Under the pieces are notes generated by a model. It was not told the DNA's origin and did no database searches. It saw only the letters and a list, made by a program, of their open reading frames with translations. From CBDCBA01 sp965214125 (GTDB lineage: Bacteria > Planctomycetota > Phycisphaerae > Tepidisphaerales > Tepidisphaeraceae), in contig CBDCBA010000010.1 of the NCBI GenBank assembly GCA_965214125.1, forward strand, positions 14,454-78,453: DNA of 64,000 nucleotides. The letters are read 5' to 3'. The first letter of the stretch is position 1. Each line of letters starts with the position of its first letter. Of the stretch, positions 17,422-26,110 are shown piece after piece. The translations under genes were made by a program, and so were the position numbers.

Positions 17422-18708
17422 ATGGTCGCCAATACTAACCTCCTTCGCCCTGCCGACGAGAAGCACACCGCGTTCTGGAAGAACGCCCACCTGTACTTCA
17501 ATCGCGTCTACACCCGCATGCACCTCGACGAGACGTGGCGGCAGGTGCTGTCGTCGCCAAAGCGCATCACGACCGTGAGTTGCCCGATCCGCATGGACGA
17601 CGGCAGCATTCAGGTCTTCACCGGATTTCGCGTCCAGCATTCCAACGTCCTGGGCCCCTACAAGGGCGGCCTGCGCATGGCGGGCAACGTCGCGCGCGAC
17701 GAGGTGATGGCGCTGGCGATGCTTCAGACGTGGAAGAATGCCCTCGTCAACCTGCCTTACGGCGGGGCCAAGGGCGGCATCATCTGCGAGCCTAAGAGCC
17801 TGTCGCCACGCGAGCGGGAGAACCTTGTTCGCCGGTTTACTTACGAGATCAGCGACGTCATCGGCCCGGCGATCGACATTCCGGCCCCGGACCTCGGCAC
17901 CGACGCCCAGGCGATGGCGTGGATGGCCGACACCTACTCGAGCGTCGTCGGCCACCAAGAACTAGGCGTGGTGACGGGCAAGCCGGTCAGCATCGGCGGC
18001 AGTGTCGGGCGCGAGGAAGCGACGGGCCGCGGCGTGATGAACACGCTGCGCCGCTGGCGGCGCACGGTGGAGGACAAGCCGCTCGACGGGCTGCGCGTCA
18101 GCGTGCAGGGCTTCGGCCAGGTCGGTTCTCACGCTGCCCGGCTGCTCGCCGAGCGCGGCTGCACGATCGTCGCCATCAGCGATAAGTTCGGCGGCATTTA
18201 CAATGCGAACGGCATCGACATCGCCGCGGCAATGGAGTACTACCGCGTCAACAACCAACTCACCGACTTCAAGGCGGGCGAGGCGATCACGAACGAGGAA
18301 GTGCTGACCGTCGACTGCGACGTGCTGATTCCCGCGGCCATCGAGAACACGGTCAACAGCCGCGTGGCCAACCAAGTCAAGGCTCGGATTCTCGTCGAGG
18401 GTGCCAACGGCCCGACCACGCCCAAGGCCGACGAAATCTTGCGCGACCGCGGCGTGGTGATCCTGCCCGACATCCTCGCCAACGCCGGCGGCGTGACGGT
18501 CAGTTACTTCGAGTGGGTACAAGGCCTGGATCACTACTTCTGGGATCTGAAGCGCGTGCAGGACGAGCTGCAGAAGATCATGGAGTCGGCCTTCGACCGC
18601 GTGCATGCGCTCACGCTCGAGAGCAAGTGCGACTACCGGACGGCGGCCTACACGATCGCGGTCAGCCGCGTCGCTGAGGCGTGCCGGCTGAAGGGGTTGT
18701 TCCCGTGA
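17422..18708 (+). CDS. Glu/Leu/Phe/Val family dehydrogenase, probably glutamate dehydrogenase
   Basis: This 428-aa enzyme oxidatively deaminates an amino acid, most likely glutamate to 2-oxoglutarate, linking nitrogen and carbon metabolism. The family block GPYKGGLRM is present, then the active-site region LVNLPYGGAKGG with the catalytic lysine, and a Rossmann segment (VQGFGQVGSHAARLLAERG). Length fits the hexameric bacterial type. I start it at ATG 17422 rather than GTG 17404, because the bases up to 17409 belong to the inverted repeat of the GxxExxY unit. Specificity for Glu rather than Leu or Phe is likely but not proven. Confidence 0.9.
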   Translation: MVANTNLLRPADEKHTAFWKNAHLYFNRVYTRMHLDETWRQVLSSPKRITTVSCPIRMDDGSIQVFTGFRVQHSNVLGPYKGGLRMAGNVARDEVMALAMLQTWKNALVNLPYGGAKGGIICEPKSLSPRERENLVRRFTYEISDVIGPAIDIPAPDLGTDAQAMAWMADTYSSVVGHQELGVVTGKPVSIGGSVGREEATGRGVMNTLRRWRRTVEDKPLDGLRVSVQGFGQVGSHAARLLAERGCTIVAISDKFGGIYNANGIDIAAAMEYYRVNNQLTDFKAGEAITNEEVLTVDCDVLIPAAIENTVNSRVANQVKARILVEGANGPTTPKADEILRDRGVVILPDILANAGGVTVSYFEWVQGLDHYFWDLKRVQDELQKIMESAFDRVHALTLESKCDYRTAAYTIAVSRVAEACRLKGLFP

Positions 18709-18723
18709 CCCACCGCCGCGCGG

Positions 18724-18729
18724 TAGAAT
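18724..18729 (+). promoter_or_regulatory. TAGAAT -10-like box upstream of the Uma2 gene
   Basis: TAGAAT ends nine bases before the ATG at 18739. It matches the TANNNT pattern seen before many genes here and suggests a very short or absent leader. The bases in between also include GGAAG, so weak ribosome binding is not excluded. Confidence 0.5.
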
Positions 18730-18738
18730 GGAAGTGCC

Positions 18739-19362
18739 ATGACCGCCACCGCCCAAGCCGTGGAGCAGCTTCGCGTTCGCTCCGACTTTCTCGACATCGT
18801 CGAGGAGATTGAACGTCTCCGCGCCGATGAGGCGGAGCGGCGCGAGCGGCATTTCGAGGAAATGGCACCGGAAGATCGTAGTGAGTTTATCAACGGGGAG
18901 ATCGTCATGCCGTCGCCGTGGAAGCTGAAGCACACCGACACGACTGAGGTGATCTACGACATCGTGAAGGCTCATGTGGTCGCGCGGAAGCTGGGGCGAG
19001 TTGGCAACCAAGCGTTCATGTGCCGCTTCGGGCGCAACGACTATTTCCCGGACATCTGCTTTTGGCCGTCCGAAGTTTCTTCACATTTCGAAGATGATCA
19101 GGCGATTTTCCCCCCGCCGCTCTTCGCGGTGGAAGTGCTCAGCCCCTCCACCGCCAGTCGTGACCGCGGCGTGAAGTTCGTCGACTACGCCGCCGGCGGC
19201 GTGCGCGAGTATTGGATCGTTGACCCCGACGCCCGCACGATCGAGCAGTACCGCAGCGACGATAAGCAGCCCTACCGCCTGCTCCGCAAGCTCGACAGCG
19301 GCACGCTCAAGTGTGAGATCATCGACGGCTTCACGCTCGACGTTGACGCAGTCTTCGCATGA
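18739..19362 (+). CDS. Uma2 family PD-(D/E)XK protein
   Basis: This 207-aa member of the Uma2 (DUF820) family is predicted to adopt the restriction-endonuclease fold; such genes are highly expanded in Planctomycetota and cyanobacteria. Family markers are FINGEIVMPSP, DYFPDICFW (catalytic Asp), FAVEVLSPST (catalytic Glu), the RDRGVKFVDYA block and VREYWIVDPDARTIEQY. A charged helical N-terminus of about 45 residues (IEERLRADEAERRERH-like) precedes the domain. Biological role unknown. It begins 30 nt after the dehydrogenase stop but has its own TAGAAT box. Confidence 0.9.
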   Translation: MTATAQAVEQLRVRSDFLDIVEEIERLRADEAERRERHFEEMAPEDRSEFINGEIVMPSPWKLKHTDTTEVIYDIVKAHVVARKLGRVGNQAFMCRFGRNDYFPDICFWPSEVSSHFEDDQAIFPPPLFAVEVLSPSTASRDRGVKFVDYAAGGVREYWIVDPDARTIEQYRSDDKQPYRLLRKLDSGTLKCEIIDGFTLDVDAVFA

Positions 19363-19367
19363 AGCTT

Positions 19368-19445
19368 GGTAGCCGCGACGCAACGCGGCGCGGTCGGGCG
19401 CGATTGCAACGGCGTCAGACCGCGCCGCATCGCGTCGCGGCTATC
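19368..19445. repeat. GGTAGCCGCGACGC inverted repeat after the Uma2 gene
   Basis: The arms 19368-19395 and 19418-19445 are imperfect complements of 28 nt with about three mismatches. The left end GGTAGCCGCG is shared with the repeats at 31769 and 61406. It starts five bases after the Uma2 stop and lies between two convergent genes. Confidence 0.75.
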
Positions 19446-19468
19446 GACGGTTGCTCCGGGTCGAGCGG

Positions 19469-21961
19469 TCACTTCGCGTCAAGCATCGCGAGCCGTTTGC
19501 GTTGCTTTTGAACGAGATCGCCGTCGCCCGCCGCCGTCGCAGCTTTGAGCAACAGGTCGTGCGCGCCGCGGTCGTACGGCCCGCACCGCACCGCGAGCCA
19601 GGCGGCCTCGGTGGCGGCGTCGCGCTCGTTCGCGTTCAGGAACAGCCGGGCAGCCCGCTTGGCGTAGCGGTTGTCGTCGGTGCTGCGGATCGCCAATTCC
19701 ATCAGCATCGCCGCCGCGTCGGCCGGGCGGTTGACGTCGGGCAAGAGGTACAGGCCGGCGAGCCGCTTCATCGGCGGCTCGTCGAGCGGGCGGATGTCAC
19801 GCGCCTCCTCGAATGCCGTCACCGCCGCCGGCCAGTCGCGCCCGCGCAGGGCCGACTCGCCCCGCTCGACCGCCGCCGCGTATGTCTGACTCGACATTGG
19901 ATCGCGGCCCCAAGCCTGAAGCTGCTGGTACATCCACGCCTGAAACTCGCCGTCGAATGATTCCGGCGTCGTGTCGAGCACGCTCGCCAACGCTTCGCGC
20001 TCCGTTAGCCCGTCGCCGCTGGCCTTCATCATCGCGGCCAGCTCCGGCTCGCCCCACCGCTCGGCGATGAACTCGCACGTGTACCACGACTGCGCGTACG
20101 CCTGGCTGCGATCGGTCGACTTGCGCGGGCGGACGAACCCCCAAGTCAGCTCCTCGATCGGGAACAACTCGCCCTGCAACGTGGCCGCCGTCAGCAGATC
20201 AAGGTAGCCTTGTCGCGGCGGGGCCTGCTCCTCGCGGACGGCCAGACCCTCGGTCATCCAGTGCCAGATGCGGTTGCCCGTCGCCCCTAGCGTGATCGTG
20301 TGCGTGTACTCGTGGCGCATCACGCGGTGCCAATCGTATGTTCCGAGCGTCTCTTCGCCATCGCGTGGCGCGACCAGCGCGATCACCGGACCGGTGCAGG
20401 CGCCGACCGTGCCGATGTACGGGTCGCCGGCGACGCGCACGCTGAAACGGTCGTGCGTCGGGAAGATCTGAATCTCCGTCGGCGACTCTGGCCGCCAGTC
20501 GTAGATCCGCTGCACATCCGCGCCCATCGGACCGAGCGTGTCGGCCATCAGTTCGGCCGCAAGCGGGTCGGCGTCGGCCTCGTAGCGAACGAGGAACTCG
20601 GGCGTGTCGATTCGCGCATATGCGTTCATCTCCCGCAAAAGTCGCAGGTAATTAAGCGTGTTGCGGTTGAACGGATCGAGCGCAAACGCCGCCTCCGCCG
20701 CCGCCGCGGCGTCGGCCTCGCGGCCGCTCTGCGTGTAGAGCAACGCCAGCTCGTTGCGCGGCCGCGTCCACCACGGGGCCCGCGCGACGGCCTCCTGCAA
20801 CGCCGCCGCGGCCCGGTCGTATTGCCGCCGCAACGCGAGTTGCTCGCCGACGACGAAGAGCGCCGTCGCGTCGTCCGGGTCGATCGCATCGACCCGCGCC
20901 AGCGTCGCGTCGGCGGCGTCGTAATCGAGCCGCATCGCGTGGATCGCCGCCTGCAAGCCCAGCGCCTCCAGCGACTCGGGCCGGCGCGACAGCACGCGCA
21001 GCACGAACGGTGCCGCCTCGCCGGGCTGGCGCTGCAGCAGCAGGTTCCGCGCGTCGAGCAAATCAGCCGACAGGTCGGTCGGATCGACCGCTCGCAGTTG
21101 CTGCGCCACCGCCGAGGCCTTGGCGAAATCGTACCGGTCGAGGTTCAACCACCCCGCCAACCGCAACGCCTCGGCCCGACGCGGGTTCTTGGCCAGCACC
21201 GCCGCCAACTCCTCGGCCGCGGCGGGATCGCTCCGGGCGTACAAGAACTCTGCCGCCGCCAGGTGCGCCTCGGCGTTGCCGCGGTCGATCACGTCGTACG
21301 CCCGCACGAACATCGACAGAATCGCGTCGTGCAAGTCCGGCTCGTCGCGATACCTGCCGTTGAGCGTCGCGAGGCGATCGAGCGCGCGACCAATCGCGAT
21401 CACGTCCTCCGCCCGCTCGAACACGGCCGAATCGGGATCGCGCTGCCATTGCGAGAGGTACTCCTGCTCCGCAAACCAGCCGTAGGCGGCGCGGGCGGCA
21501 TTGAGATCGCCCGCCACTTCAAGCAGTCGGCCGGCGGCCTGCCGCGCGACCGGCGACTCGGGTGCCGCCTCAACAGCCTGCTGCGCCGATTTGACGGCCG
21601 CTTCAACCTCTCCCGCCGCCTCCGCGATTGCCGCCCGTTCGAGCAACGCCGCGGCATCGTTGCGATTGCCGAGGGCGTCGCGTGCGAGTTGATGAAGCCC
21701 CAGCCGCCGCGCCGCCTCGGCCCGCTGCACGACTAGGTTCGGATCGTCCGCCGCCTCAACGAGCGCCCGGCGATACCGCCCCGCCGCCAGATCGGCCTCG
21801 ACCCGCTCGGCGGCACCCCAGTACGCCGGCACGTCGCCGTCGGGCCGCACCTCGGGCAGTTGTCGCTGAACCAAACGCCACGCCTCGCCAACAGGCGAGG
21901 CGACGGCGGCCGGCGCGAGGGCGAGCAGCGCGGACAGGGACAGCAGCGTCGGCGTTCGCAT
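19469..21961 (-). CDS. Secreted TPR-containing zinc metallopeptidase (peptidase MA-like)
   Basis: This protein of about 830 aa has a signal peptide (LLSLSALLALAPAAVASP). About 500 residues of TPR-like helical repeats follow, and then a gluzincin catalytic segment with HEYTH at about residues 549-553 and a second glutamate in WMTEGLAVREE. More TPR-like helices close the protein. The active site matches the peptidase MA-like group. It likely acts in the periplasm on unknown proteins. The start at 21961 is chosen because a TACGAT box (complement of 21969-21974) lies seven bases upstream and the signal peptide begins there. Confidence 0.85.
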   Translation of the reverse strand: MRTPTLLSLSALLALAPAAVASPVGEAWRLVQRQLPEVRPDGDVPAYWGAAERVEADLAAGRYRRALVEAADDPNLVVQRAEAARRLGLHQLARDALGNRNDAAALLERAAIAEAAGEVEAAVKSAQQAVEAAPESPVARQAAGRLLEVAGDLNAARAAYGWFAEQEYLSQWQRDPDSAVFERAEDVIAIGRALDRLATLNGRYRDEPDLHDAILSMFVRAYDVIDRGNAEAHLAAAEFLYARSDPAAAEELAAVLAKNPRRAEALRLAGWLNLDRYDFAKASAVAQQLRAVDPTDLSADLLDARNLLLQRQPGEAAPFVLRVLSRRPESLEALGLQAAIHAMRLDYDAADATLARVDAIDPDDATALFVVGEQLALRRQYDRAAAALQEAVARAPWWTRPRNELALLYTQSGREADAAAAAEAAFALDPFNRNTLNYLRLLREMNAYARIDTPEFLVRYEADADPLAAELMADTLGPMGADVQRIYDWRPESPTEIQIFPTHDRFSVRVAGDPYIGTVGACTGPVIALVAPRDGEETLGTYDWHRVMRHEYTHTITLGATGNRIWHWMTEGLAVREEQAPPRQGYLDLLTAATLQGELFPIEELTWGFVRPRKSTDRSQAYAQSWYTCEFIAERWGEPELAAMMKASGDGLTEREALASVLDTTPESFDGEFQAWMYQQLQAWGRDPMSSQTYAAAVERGESALRGRDWPAAVTAFEEARDIRPLDEPPMKRLAGLYLLPDVNRPADAAAMLMELAIRSTDDNRYAKRAARLFLNANERDAATEAAWLAVRCGPYDRGAHDLLLKAATAAGDGDLVQKQRKRLAMLDAK

Positions 21962-22006
21962 GACGTCGATCGTACGTGCCGAACGCATCGCGAGATCACG
22001 TCTGCG

Positions 22007-22066
22007 GTAGGGTGGGATTCATCCCACCATCGGCCGGTTCCCGAGGTGGGATGAATCCCACCCTAC
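22007..22066. repeat. GTAGGGTGGGATTCATCCC inverted repeat between rho and the metallopeptidase gene
   Basis: Perfect 22-nt arms at 22007-22028 and 22045-22066 have a 16-nt spacer. The same element occurs at 48591-48652, and a base-paired variant lies inside nadE at 46253-46314. It begins five bases after the rho stop codon. Confidence 0.9.
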
Positions 22067-22071
22067 TCGTG

Positions 22072-24147
22072 TTAGTCGAGGTTCATCTTGAGCAGGAACT
22101 CCGCGTTGGTCTTCGTCTTCTCCAGGCGGCCCTTGAGCAGTTCCATCGCCTCGACGGGGTTCATGTCGCTCAGCACGCGGCGAAGGCGGTAGACGAGATC
22201 CATCTCCTTCGGGTCGAGCAGTAGCTCCTCGCGGCGGGTGCCGCTGGCGTTGATGTCGATCGCGGGGTAGACGCGCTTTTCGACGAGGCGGCGGTCGAGG
22301 TGCAGCTCGCTGTTGCCGGTCCCCTTGAACTCCTCGAAGATCACGTCGTCGGCCTTGGAATTGGTGTCGACGAGGGCGGTCGCGAGGATGGTCAGGCTGC
22401 CGCCGTTCTCGATGGCGCGGGCGGCGCCGAAGAAGCGCTTGGGTTTTTGAAGCGCGCCGGTGTCGACGCCGCCGGAGCCAAGCTTGCCGCTGCTGGTCTC
22501 GTTGTTGTACGCGCGGGCGAGCCGCGTGATGGAGTCCATCAGGATGACCACATCCCTGCCGTGCTCGACGTAGCGCTTGGCCTTGTCCATCACGGTTTCG
22601 GCGACCTGGATGTGGCGGGCGGTGCCCTCGTCGAAGGTGCTGCTGACGACCTCACCCTTCGTCGACCGCTTCATGTCGGTCACTTCCTCTGGGCGCTCGT
22701 CGATGAGCATGATGATGAGGATCGCCTCCGGGTGGTTCGTGCTGATCGCGTTGGCGATCTTCTGCAAAAGCACCGTTTTGCCCGTGCGCGGCGGGGCGAC
22801 GATCAGCATGCGCTGGCCCTTGCCGATGGGCGTGACGAGGTCAACGACGCGCATCGAAACGTCCTTGTCGCCGGCGGTTTCGAGGTGTAAACGCTCCTCG
22901 GGGTGAAGCGGCGTGAGCTCCTCGAAGTTGCGGACCTCCATCGCCTTGGGCGCCGGCTCGCCCATGATGGCGTCGACCTTCAGTAGCGCGAAGTAGCGCT
23001 CGCTCTCCTTGGGCGGGCGGATCTGCCCGAAGACCACGTGGCCGCGCTTGAGCCCGAAGCGGCGTACCTGGCTGGGGCTGATGTAGATGTCGTCGGGGCT
23101 GGCGACGTAGTTGTAGTCGGGGCTGCGCAGGAAGCCGAAGCCGTCGGGCAGCACCTCGAGAACGCCCTCGCCGAAGAGCAGGCCGGTTTTCTTGGCGCGC
23201 TGGCGCAGGACGCGGAAGATCAAATCCTGCTTCTTGAACTGGCTCGGGTCCTTGACGCCCTCGGTTTTGGCGAGCTGCTCGAGCTCGCTCTGGTCCATCT
23301 GGTGGAGGTCGCGCAGGTAGAGCTTATCGCCGGTGTCGAGCGGCTCGAAGCGCTTGCCCTCGGGCGTGGCGCCCACGACCTCGTCGTCGCTGGGGATGTC
23401 GGGCGCGGCGGGGGTCGGCGGGATGTACTCACCGTCACCGTTGCGGTCGAAGCGCGGCAGGCCGTGGCCGGTGTGGGTCGAGCCGACTTGGCCGGCGCGG
23501 GGCGAGCCCTCGCCTTGGCCACCCCCACCACCCCCACCACCCCCACCACCGCCGCCTCCATAGCTGTCGTTGTTGTTGCCGCCTTTGTTGTATTTGTCGT
23601 GCTTGCGCCCGCCGCGCAGGCTGCGACGGTTGCGGCCGCGTCGGCCGCCCTTCTCATTCTGGTAGCCGCCCTGCTGGTTGTTCTGATTTCCCGAGTTGCC
23701 GTACTTGCCGCCCGACTGGCCGTCGCCGCCTCCGTCGCGGCTTTCGTGCTGGTGCGACCGTGCCGCCGGAGGGTGATCCTCCCGCGACGCGGCGCGGGTG
23801 TCGGGGCGATTGGACTCGTTGTTGTCGTCGCCCTTGGCCGGCGCGTCCTCCTTCGGCTCCGATTTGGGCGATGGCGCGGCGGACTCCTGCTCGGGCGCAG
23901 TCTTGGCGACCTTGGCCGCTTTTTTTGCGGTTTTGCGGCGAGCGCGGGGCTTGGCGGCGGGCTTGGCCTCGTCGCTGTCGCCGCCGCCGTCGTCCTTAGG
24001 CTCGGGCTTGGCCTTGCGCTTGGGCGCGGGAGCATCGTCATCGTCGAACAGGGCGGCGTCGAGCGCGGCGGGCCCCTTGCCGGGGGCGGCGTCGCCCTCC
24101 GATGAATCGGCGGCTTTGGTGCGGCGACGAACGGTGCGCTTGGCCAT
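22072..24147 (-). CDS. rho: Transcription termination factor Rho with long low-complexity N-terminus
   Basis: This 691-aa hexameric RNA helicase ends transcription of untranslated RNA. Residues 1 to about 225 are disordered-looking: Lys/Ala/Pro-rich first, then Asn/Gly/Arg-rich, with a run of 13 glycines. The usual Rho follows: N-terminal helical part (LEQLAKTEGV), an RNA-binding cold-shock-like domain (EVLPDGFGFLRSPDYNY) and the motor domain with Walker A APPRTGKT at about residue 450 and the Q-loop/R-loop region. The C-terminus (FLLKMNLD) is complete. The extra N-terminus is longer than in E. coli Rho (419 aa). coaE lies upstream on the same strand, 186 nt away. Confidence 0.95.
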   Translation of the reverse strand: MAKRTVRRRTKAADSSEGDAAPGKGPAALDAALFDDDDAPAPKRKAKPEPKDDGGGDSDEAKPAAKPRARRKTAKKAAKVAKTAPEQESAAPSPKSEPKEDAPAKGDDNNESNRPDTRAASREDHPPAARSHQHESRDGGGDGQSGGKYGNSGNQNNQQGGYQNEKGGRRGRNRRSLRGGRKHDKYNKGGNNNDSYGGGGGGGGGGGGGGQGEGSPRAGQVGSTHTGHGLPRFDRNGDGEYIPPTPAAPDIPSDDEVVGATPEGKRFEPLDTGDKLYLRDLHQMDQSELEQLAKTEGVKDPSQFKKQDLIFRVLRQRAKKTGLLFGEGVLEVLPDGFGFLRSPDYNYVASPDDIYISPSQVRRFGLKRGHVVFGQIRPPKESERYFALLKVDAIMGEPAPKAMEVRNFEELTPLHPEERLHLETAGDKDVSMRVVDLVTPIGKGQRMLIVAPPRTGKTVLLQKIANAISTNHPEAILIIMLIDERPEEVTDMKRSTKGEVVSSTFDEGTARHIQVAETVMDKAKRYVEHGRDVVILMDSITRLARAYNNETSSGKLGSGGVDTGALQKPKRFFGAARAIENGGSLTILATALVDTNSKADDVIFEEFKGTGNSELHLDRRLVEKRVYPAIDINASGTRREELLLDPKEMDLVYRLRRVLSDMNPVEAMELLKGRLEKTKTNAEFLLKMNLD
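23519..23560. repeat. CCACCCCCA microsatellite in rho
   Basis: Near-perfect tandem copies of the 9-bp unit ACCACCCCC lie inside the coding sequence. On the coding strand they encode the poly-glycine run of Rho. Copy number could vary without breaking the frame, because the unit is a multiple of three. Confidence 0.8.
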
Positions 24148-24333
24148 GCGGGATCCTGGGGCTTCCGGTGGGCCGTCTCGGCAACAACGCGAGCGGCGGG
24201 TCGAAGGGAGTGTGGAGCGAAGACGAACGGGCAGAACGGGGGCGAGCCGCGAACGGGCTCGGCGGGCGGGTTGTGCGGGCGAGCGTGCGGGCGAAGTAAC
24301 CGCGCAACGGGACGGGCGAGGCGGGCAGAGCCC

Positions 24334-25026
24334 TCAGTCAGACGTGTGGTCGGACGCGGCGGCACACGCACAGGCGGGCCCGCACGGTGCGCTGGCACCA
24401 CCGCAGGCGTGGTCAGGCCGGACACGGTCGAGGACCGCCTGCAGGATCGATTCCACCCGCCCGCGCGTCGCCGGGTCCGACGCCGCGTTGGCGACCCGAT
24501 ATTGGGCCAAGGCGGCCTTCTTGTCTAGGGGCAGCTGCGCTTTTTCCCGCCGATCCAACTCCGCGGCGTCCCAGCCACGTTCACCGACCCGCGCCAGCCG
24601 GTCTTCCCTCGGACAGTCCACAAAAATCACGCAATCGCAGAAGCGATCCAACCCCGCCTCGAACAGCAGCGGCGAGTCCCAAACGAACGCCACCGTCCGC
24701 TCGTCGCGCGAGGCGGCATCCATCAGCTCAACCCGCGCCTTGTTCGCGATCGGGTGCAACAGCTTTTCGAGGAAGCGGCGATCGTCGACATTGTCGAACA
24801 CAAGCTTCCCGAGTGCCTTGCGGTCGACGTTGCCGGCGGCGTCGAATACCCCGTCGCCGAAGCGTTGGAGCACGGCCGCCTTCACCTCGGGGTGGGTGTA
24901 GGCGGCGCGGACCATTTCGTCGGAGTCGACGCGGCAACAGCCAAGCTCCGCGAAGAGCCGGGCGACGTGCGATTTGCCGGCACCGATGCCGCCGGCGATG
25001 CCGATGATGGGTCTGTGGGCGAACAC
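24334..25026 (-). CDS. coaE: Dephospho-CoA kinase
   Basis: This protein of about 230 aa catalyses the last step of coenzyme A synthesis, phosphorylating the 3'-OH of dephospho-CoA. The P-loop GGIGAGKS is near the N-terminus, followed by the CoaE blocks VDSDEMVRAAY, LHPIAN and VWDSPLLFEAGLD. I prefer the GTG at 25026, because it places the P-loop at the usual distance from the N-terminus. The longer frame to 25065 starts ahead of a TAGAAT box (complement of 25055-25060). The last 30 residues are unusual: a cysteine-rich tail (ACGGASAPCGPACACAA) beyond the normal fold. Neighbour of rho. Confidence 0.92.
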   Translation of the reverse strand: MFAHRPIIGIAGGIGAGKSHVARLFAELGCCRVDSDEMVRAAYTHPEVKAAVLQRFGDGVFDAAGNVDRKALGKLVFDNVDDRRFLEKLLHPIANKARVELMDAASRDERTVAFVWDSPLLFEAGLDRFCDCVIFVDCPREDRLARVGERGWDAAELDRREKAQLPLDKKAALAQYRVANAASDPATRGRVESILQAVLDRVRPDHACGGASAPCGPACACAAASDHTSD

Positions 25027-25071
25027 GCGTGGAGCGAGGGCGAATGCCGGCCCAATTCTATGCACGCCGGA

Positions 25072-25524
25072 CTACCGCAAGGTCTTCAAGTCGCCGATCG
25101 CCAGCCAGTTGCCGGCCGGATCGCGCAGGAGCACGCCATCCTCCCCCGCGACGAGGCCGAGCACGCGCTCGTAAGGCACCTGACGGTCATTGAGCAGGTC
25201 CAGGATCGCGTCGAACCGCGGCGACATGATCCCAATGGGCCGGCGATCGTCGCGTGGCTCGGGAACCTCGACGACGCGGAACTGGAGTTGGTACTTCTCC
25301 GCCTGGTAGTGAGGCCGCGGCTCGTCGGGCACGCGCTCGAAGGCGAGGATGCCGACGTAGAAGCGGTCGAGTTCGACCTCCAGCCCAGCGGCGGCGTCCA
25401 GGGAGACGTCGCCGACGCTGACGAGCATCACCGGCGGCGGCTCGGGCAGCGTCGGCCGGGTGTCCAGGCGTGCGGCCTCACGCAGTTCGTCAAGGCGTAC
25501 GGGACTCGTGGCGGCGACGTCCAT
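25072..25524 (-). CDS. VOC/glyoxalase-like protein
   Basis: This 150-aa protein resembles the vicinal oxygen chelate superfamily by its second half: MSPRFDAILDLLNDRQVPY, then GVLLRDPAGNWLAIGD, the typical closing strand with metal-side residues. The N-terminal half (PPPVMLVSVGDVSLDAAAG, LEVELDRFYVGIL) fits a first beta-alpha-beta module. Activity unknown; the usual metal-ligand pattern is not complete enough to call an enzyme. The start is ATG at 25524, with a TAAAGT box (complement of 25531-25536) six bases upstream. Divergent from fucU. Confidence 0.6.
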   Translation of the reverse strand: MDVAATSPVRLDELREAARLDTRPTLPEPPPVMLVSVGDVSLDAAAGLEVELDRFYVGILAFERVPDEPRPHYQAEKYQLQFRVVEVPEPRDDRRPIGIMSPRFDAILDLLNDRQVPYERVLGLVAGEDGVLLRDPAGNWLAIGDLKTLR

Positions 25525-25571
25525 CGAGGCACTTTAGACCGCATTAACTTCAGGTGTAGCGGCTCGGGTGG

Positions 25572-25589
25572 CACTGCATCCTTGCAGTG
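25572..25589. repeat. Short hairpin between divergent genes
   Basis: CACTGCA and its complement TGCAGTG flank a 4-nt loop (TCCT). The stem ends about 18 bases before the TAACCT box of fucU. It may be an operator or a remnant of the dispersed repeats. Confidence 0.45.
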
Positions 25590-25606
25590 TCTGAGTTGCG
25601 ATCGCG

Positions 25607-25612
25607 TAACCT
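25607..25612 (+). promoter_or_regulatory. TAACCT -10-like box of fucU
   Basis: The hexamer ends six bases before the ATG at 25619, matching the TANNNT leaderless pattern. A TTGCAG at 25583 is 18 bases upstream of the hexamer and could act as a -35. Confidence 0.5.
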
Positions 25613-25618
25613 CGCGAC

Positions 25619-26050
25619 ATGCTCAAAGGTGTCAGCCCCCTGCTCTCCCCGGACCTGCTCGCCACGCTCTGCCGGATGGGGCATGGCGACGAAATCATCC
25701 TCGCCGACGCTCACTTTCCCGGCCACAGCCTTGGCATCCCGGTCCTGCGGGCCGACGGGCTCGACATCGCGCCGCTGCTGGGTGGCATCCTCCCGCTGTT
25801 CGAGCTCGACCAGTATGTCGACGCCCCGCTCGCGATGATGGCCGTGGTTGCCGGCGACACCGAGGACCCCCAGGTCAAGCAGCGCTACCTTGCCGTCGCG
25901 TCGCGCCACTGCCCGTCGACGCCGAAGGTGGAGATGGTTGAGCGCTTCGCATTTTACGAGCGGGCCCGCCGCGCGTTTGCGGTCGTGATGACCGGCGACA
26001 CGGCGAAGTACGGCAACCTGATCCTCAAGAAGGGCGTCACTCCGCTGTGA
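25619..26050 (+). CDS. fucU: RbsD/FucU family sugar mutarotase
   Basis: This 143-aa protein of the RbsD/FucU family interconverts sugar anomers, probably those of L-fucose. Family markers are MLKGVSPLLSPDLLATL at the start, the catalytic-histidine segment ILADAHFPG, the middle block VDAPLAMMAVV and RFAFYERARRAFAVVMTGD, with the C-terminal tyrosine in AKYGNLILKKGV. FucU fits better than RbsD from these blocks. No fucose catabolic genes adjoin it, so it stands alone. The GTG-rich region after its stop holds only a doubtful small frame. Confidence 0.88.
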   Translation: MLKGVSPLLSPDLLATLCRMGHGDEIILADAHFPGHSLGIPVLRADGLDIAPLLGGILPLFELDQYVDAPLAMMAVVAGDTEDPQVKQRYLAVASRHCPSTPKVEMVERFAFYERARRAFAVVMTGDTAKYGNLILKKGVTPL

Positions 26051-26110
26051 CGGAGCGAGTCAACAAACAACGACACCGGGCAATGGCCCGGCGTCGAAGG
26101 GCTGGCCGGC

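Noticed and set aside
24148..24333. Small gene or regulatory RNA between coaE and rho
   Set aside because: I saw no start, conserved motif or clear hairpin in the 186 bases; this is simply the rho leader.
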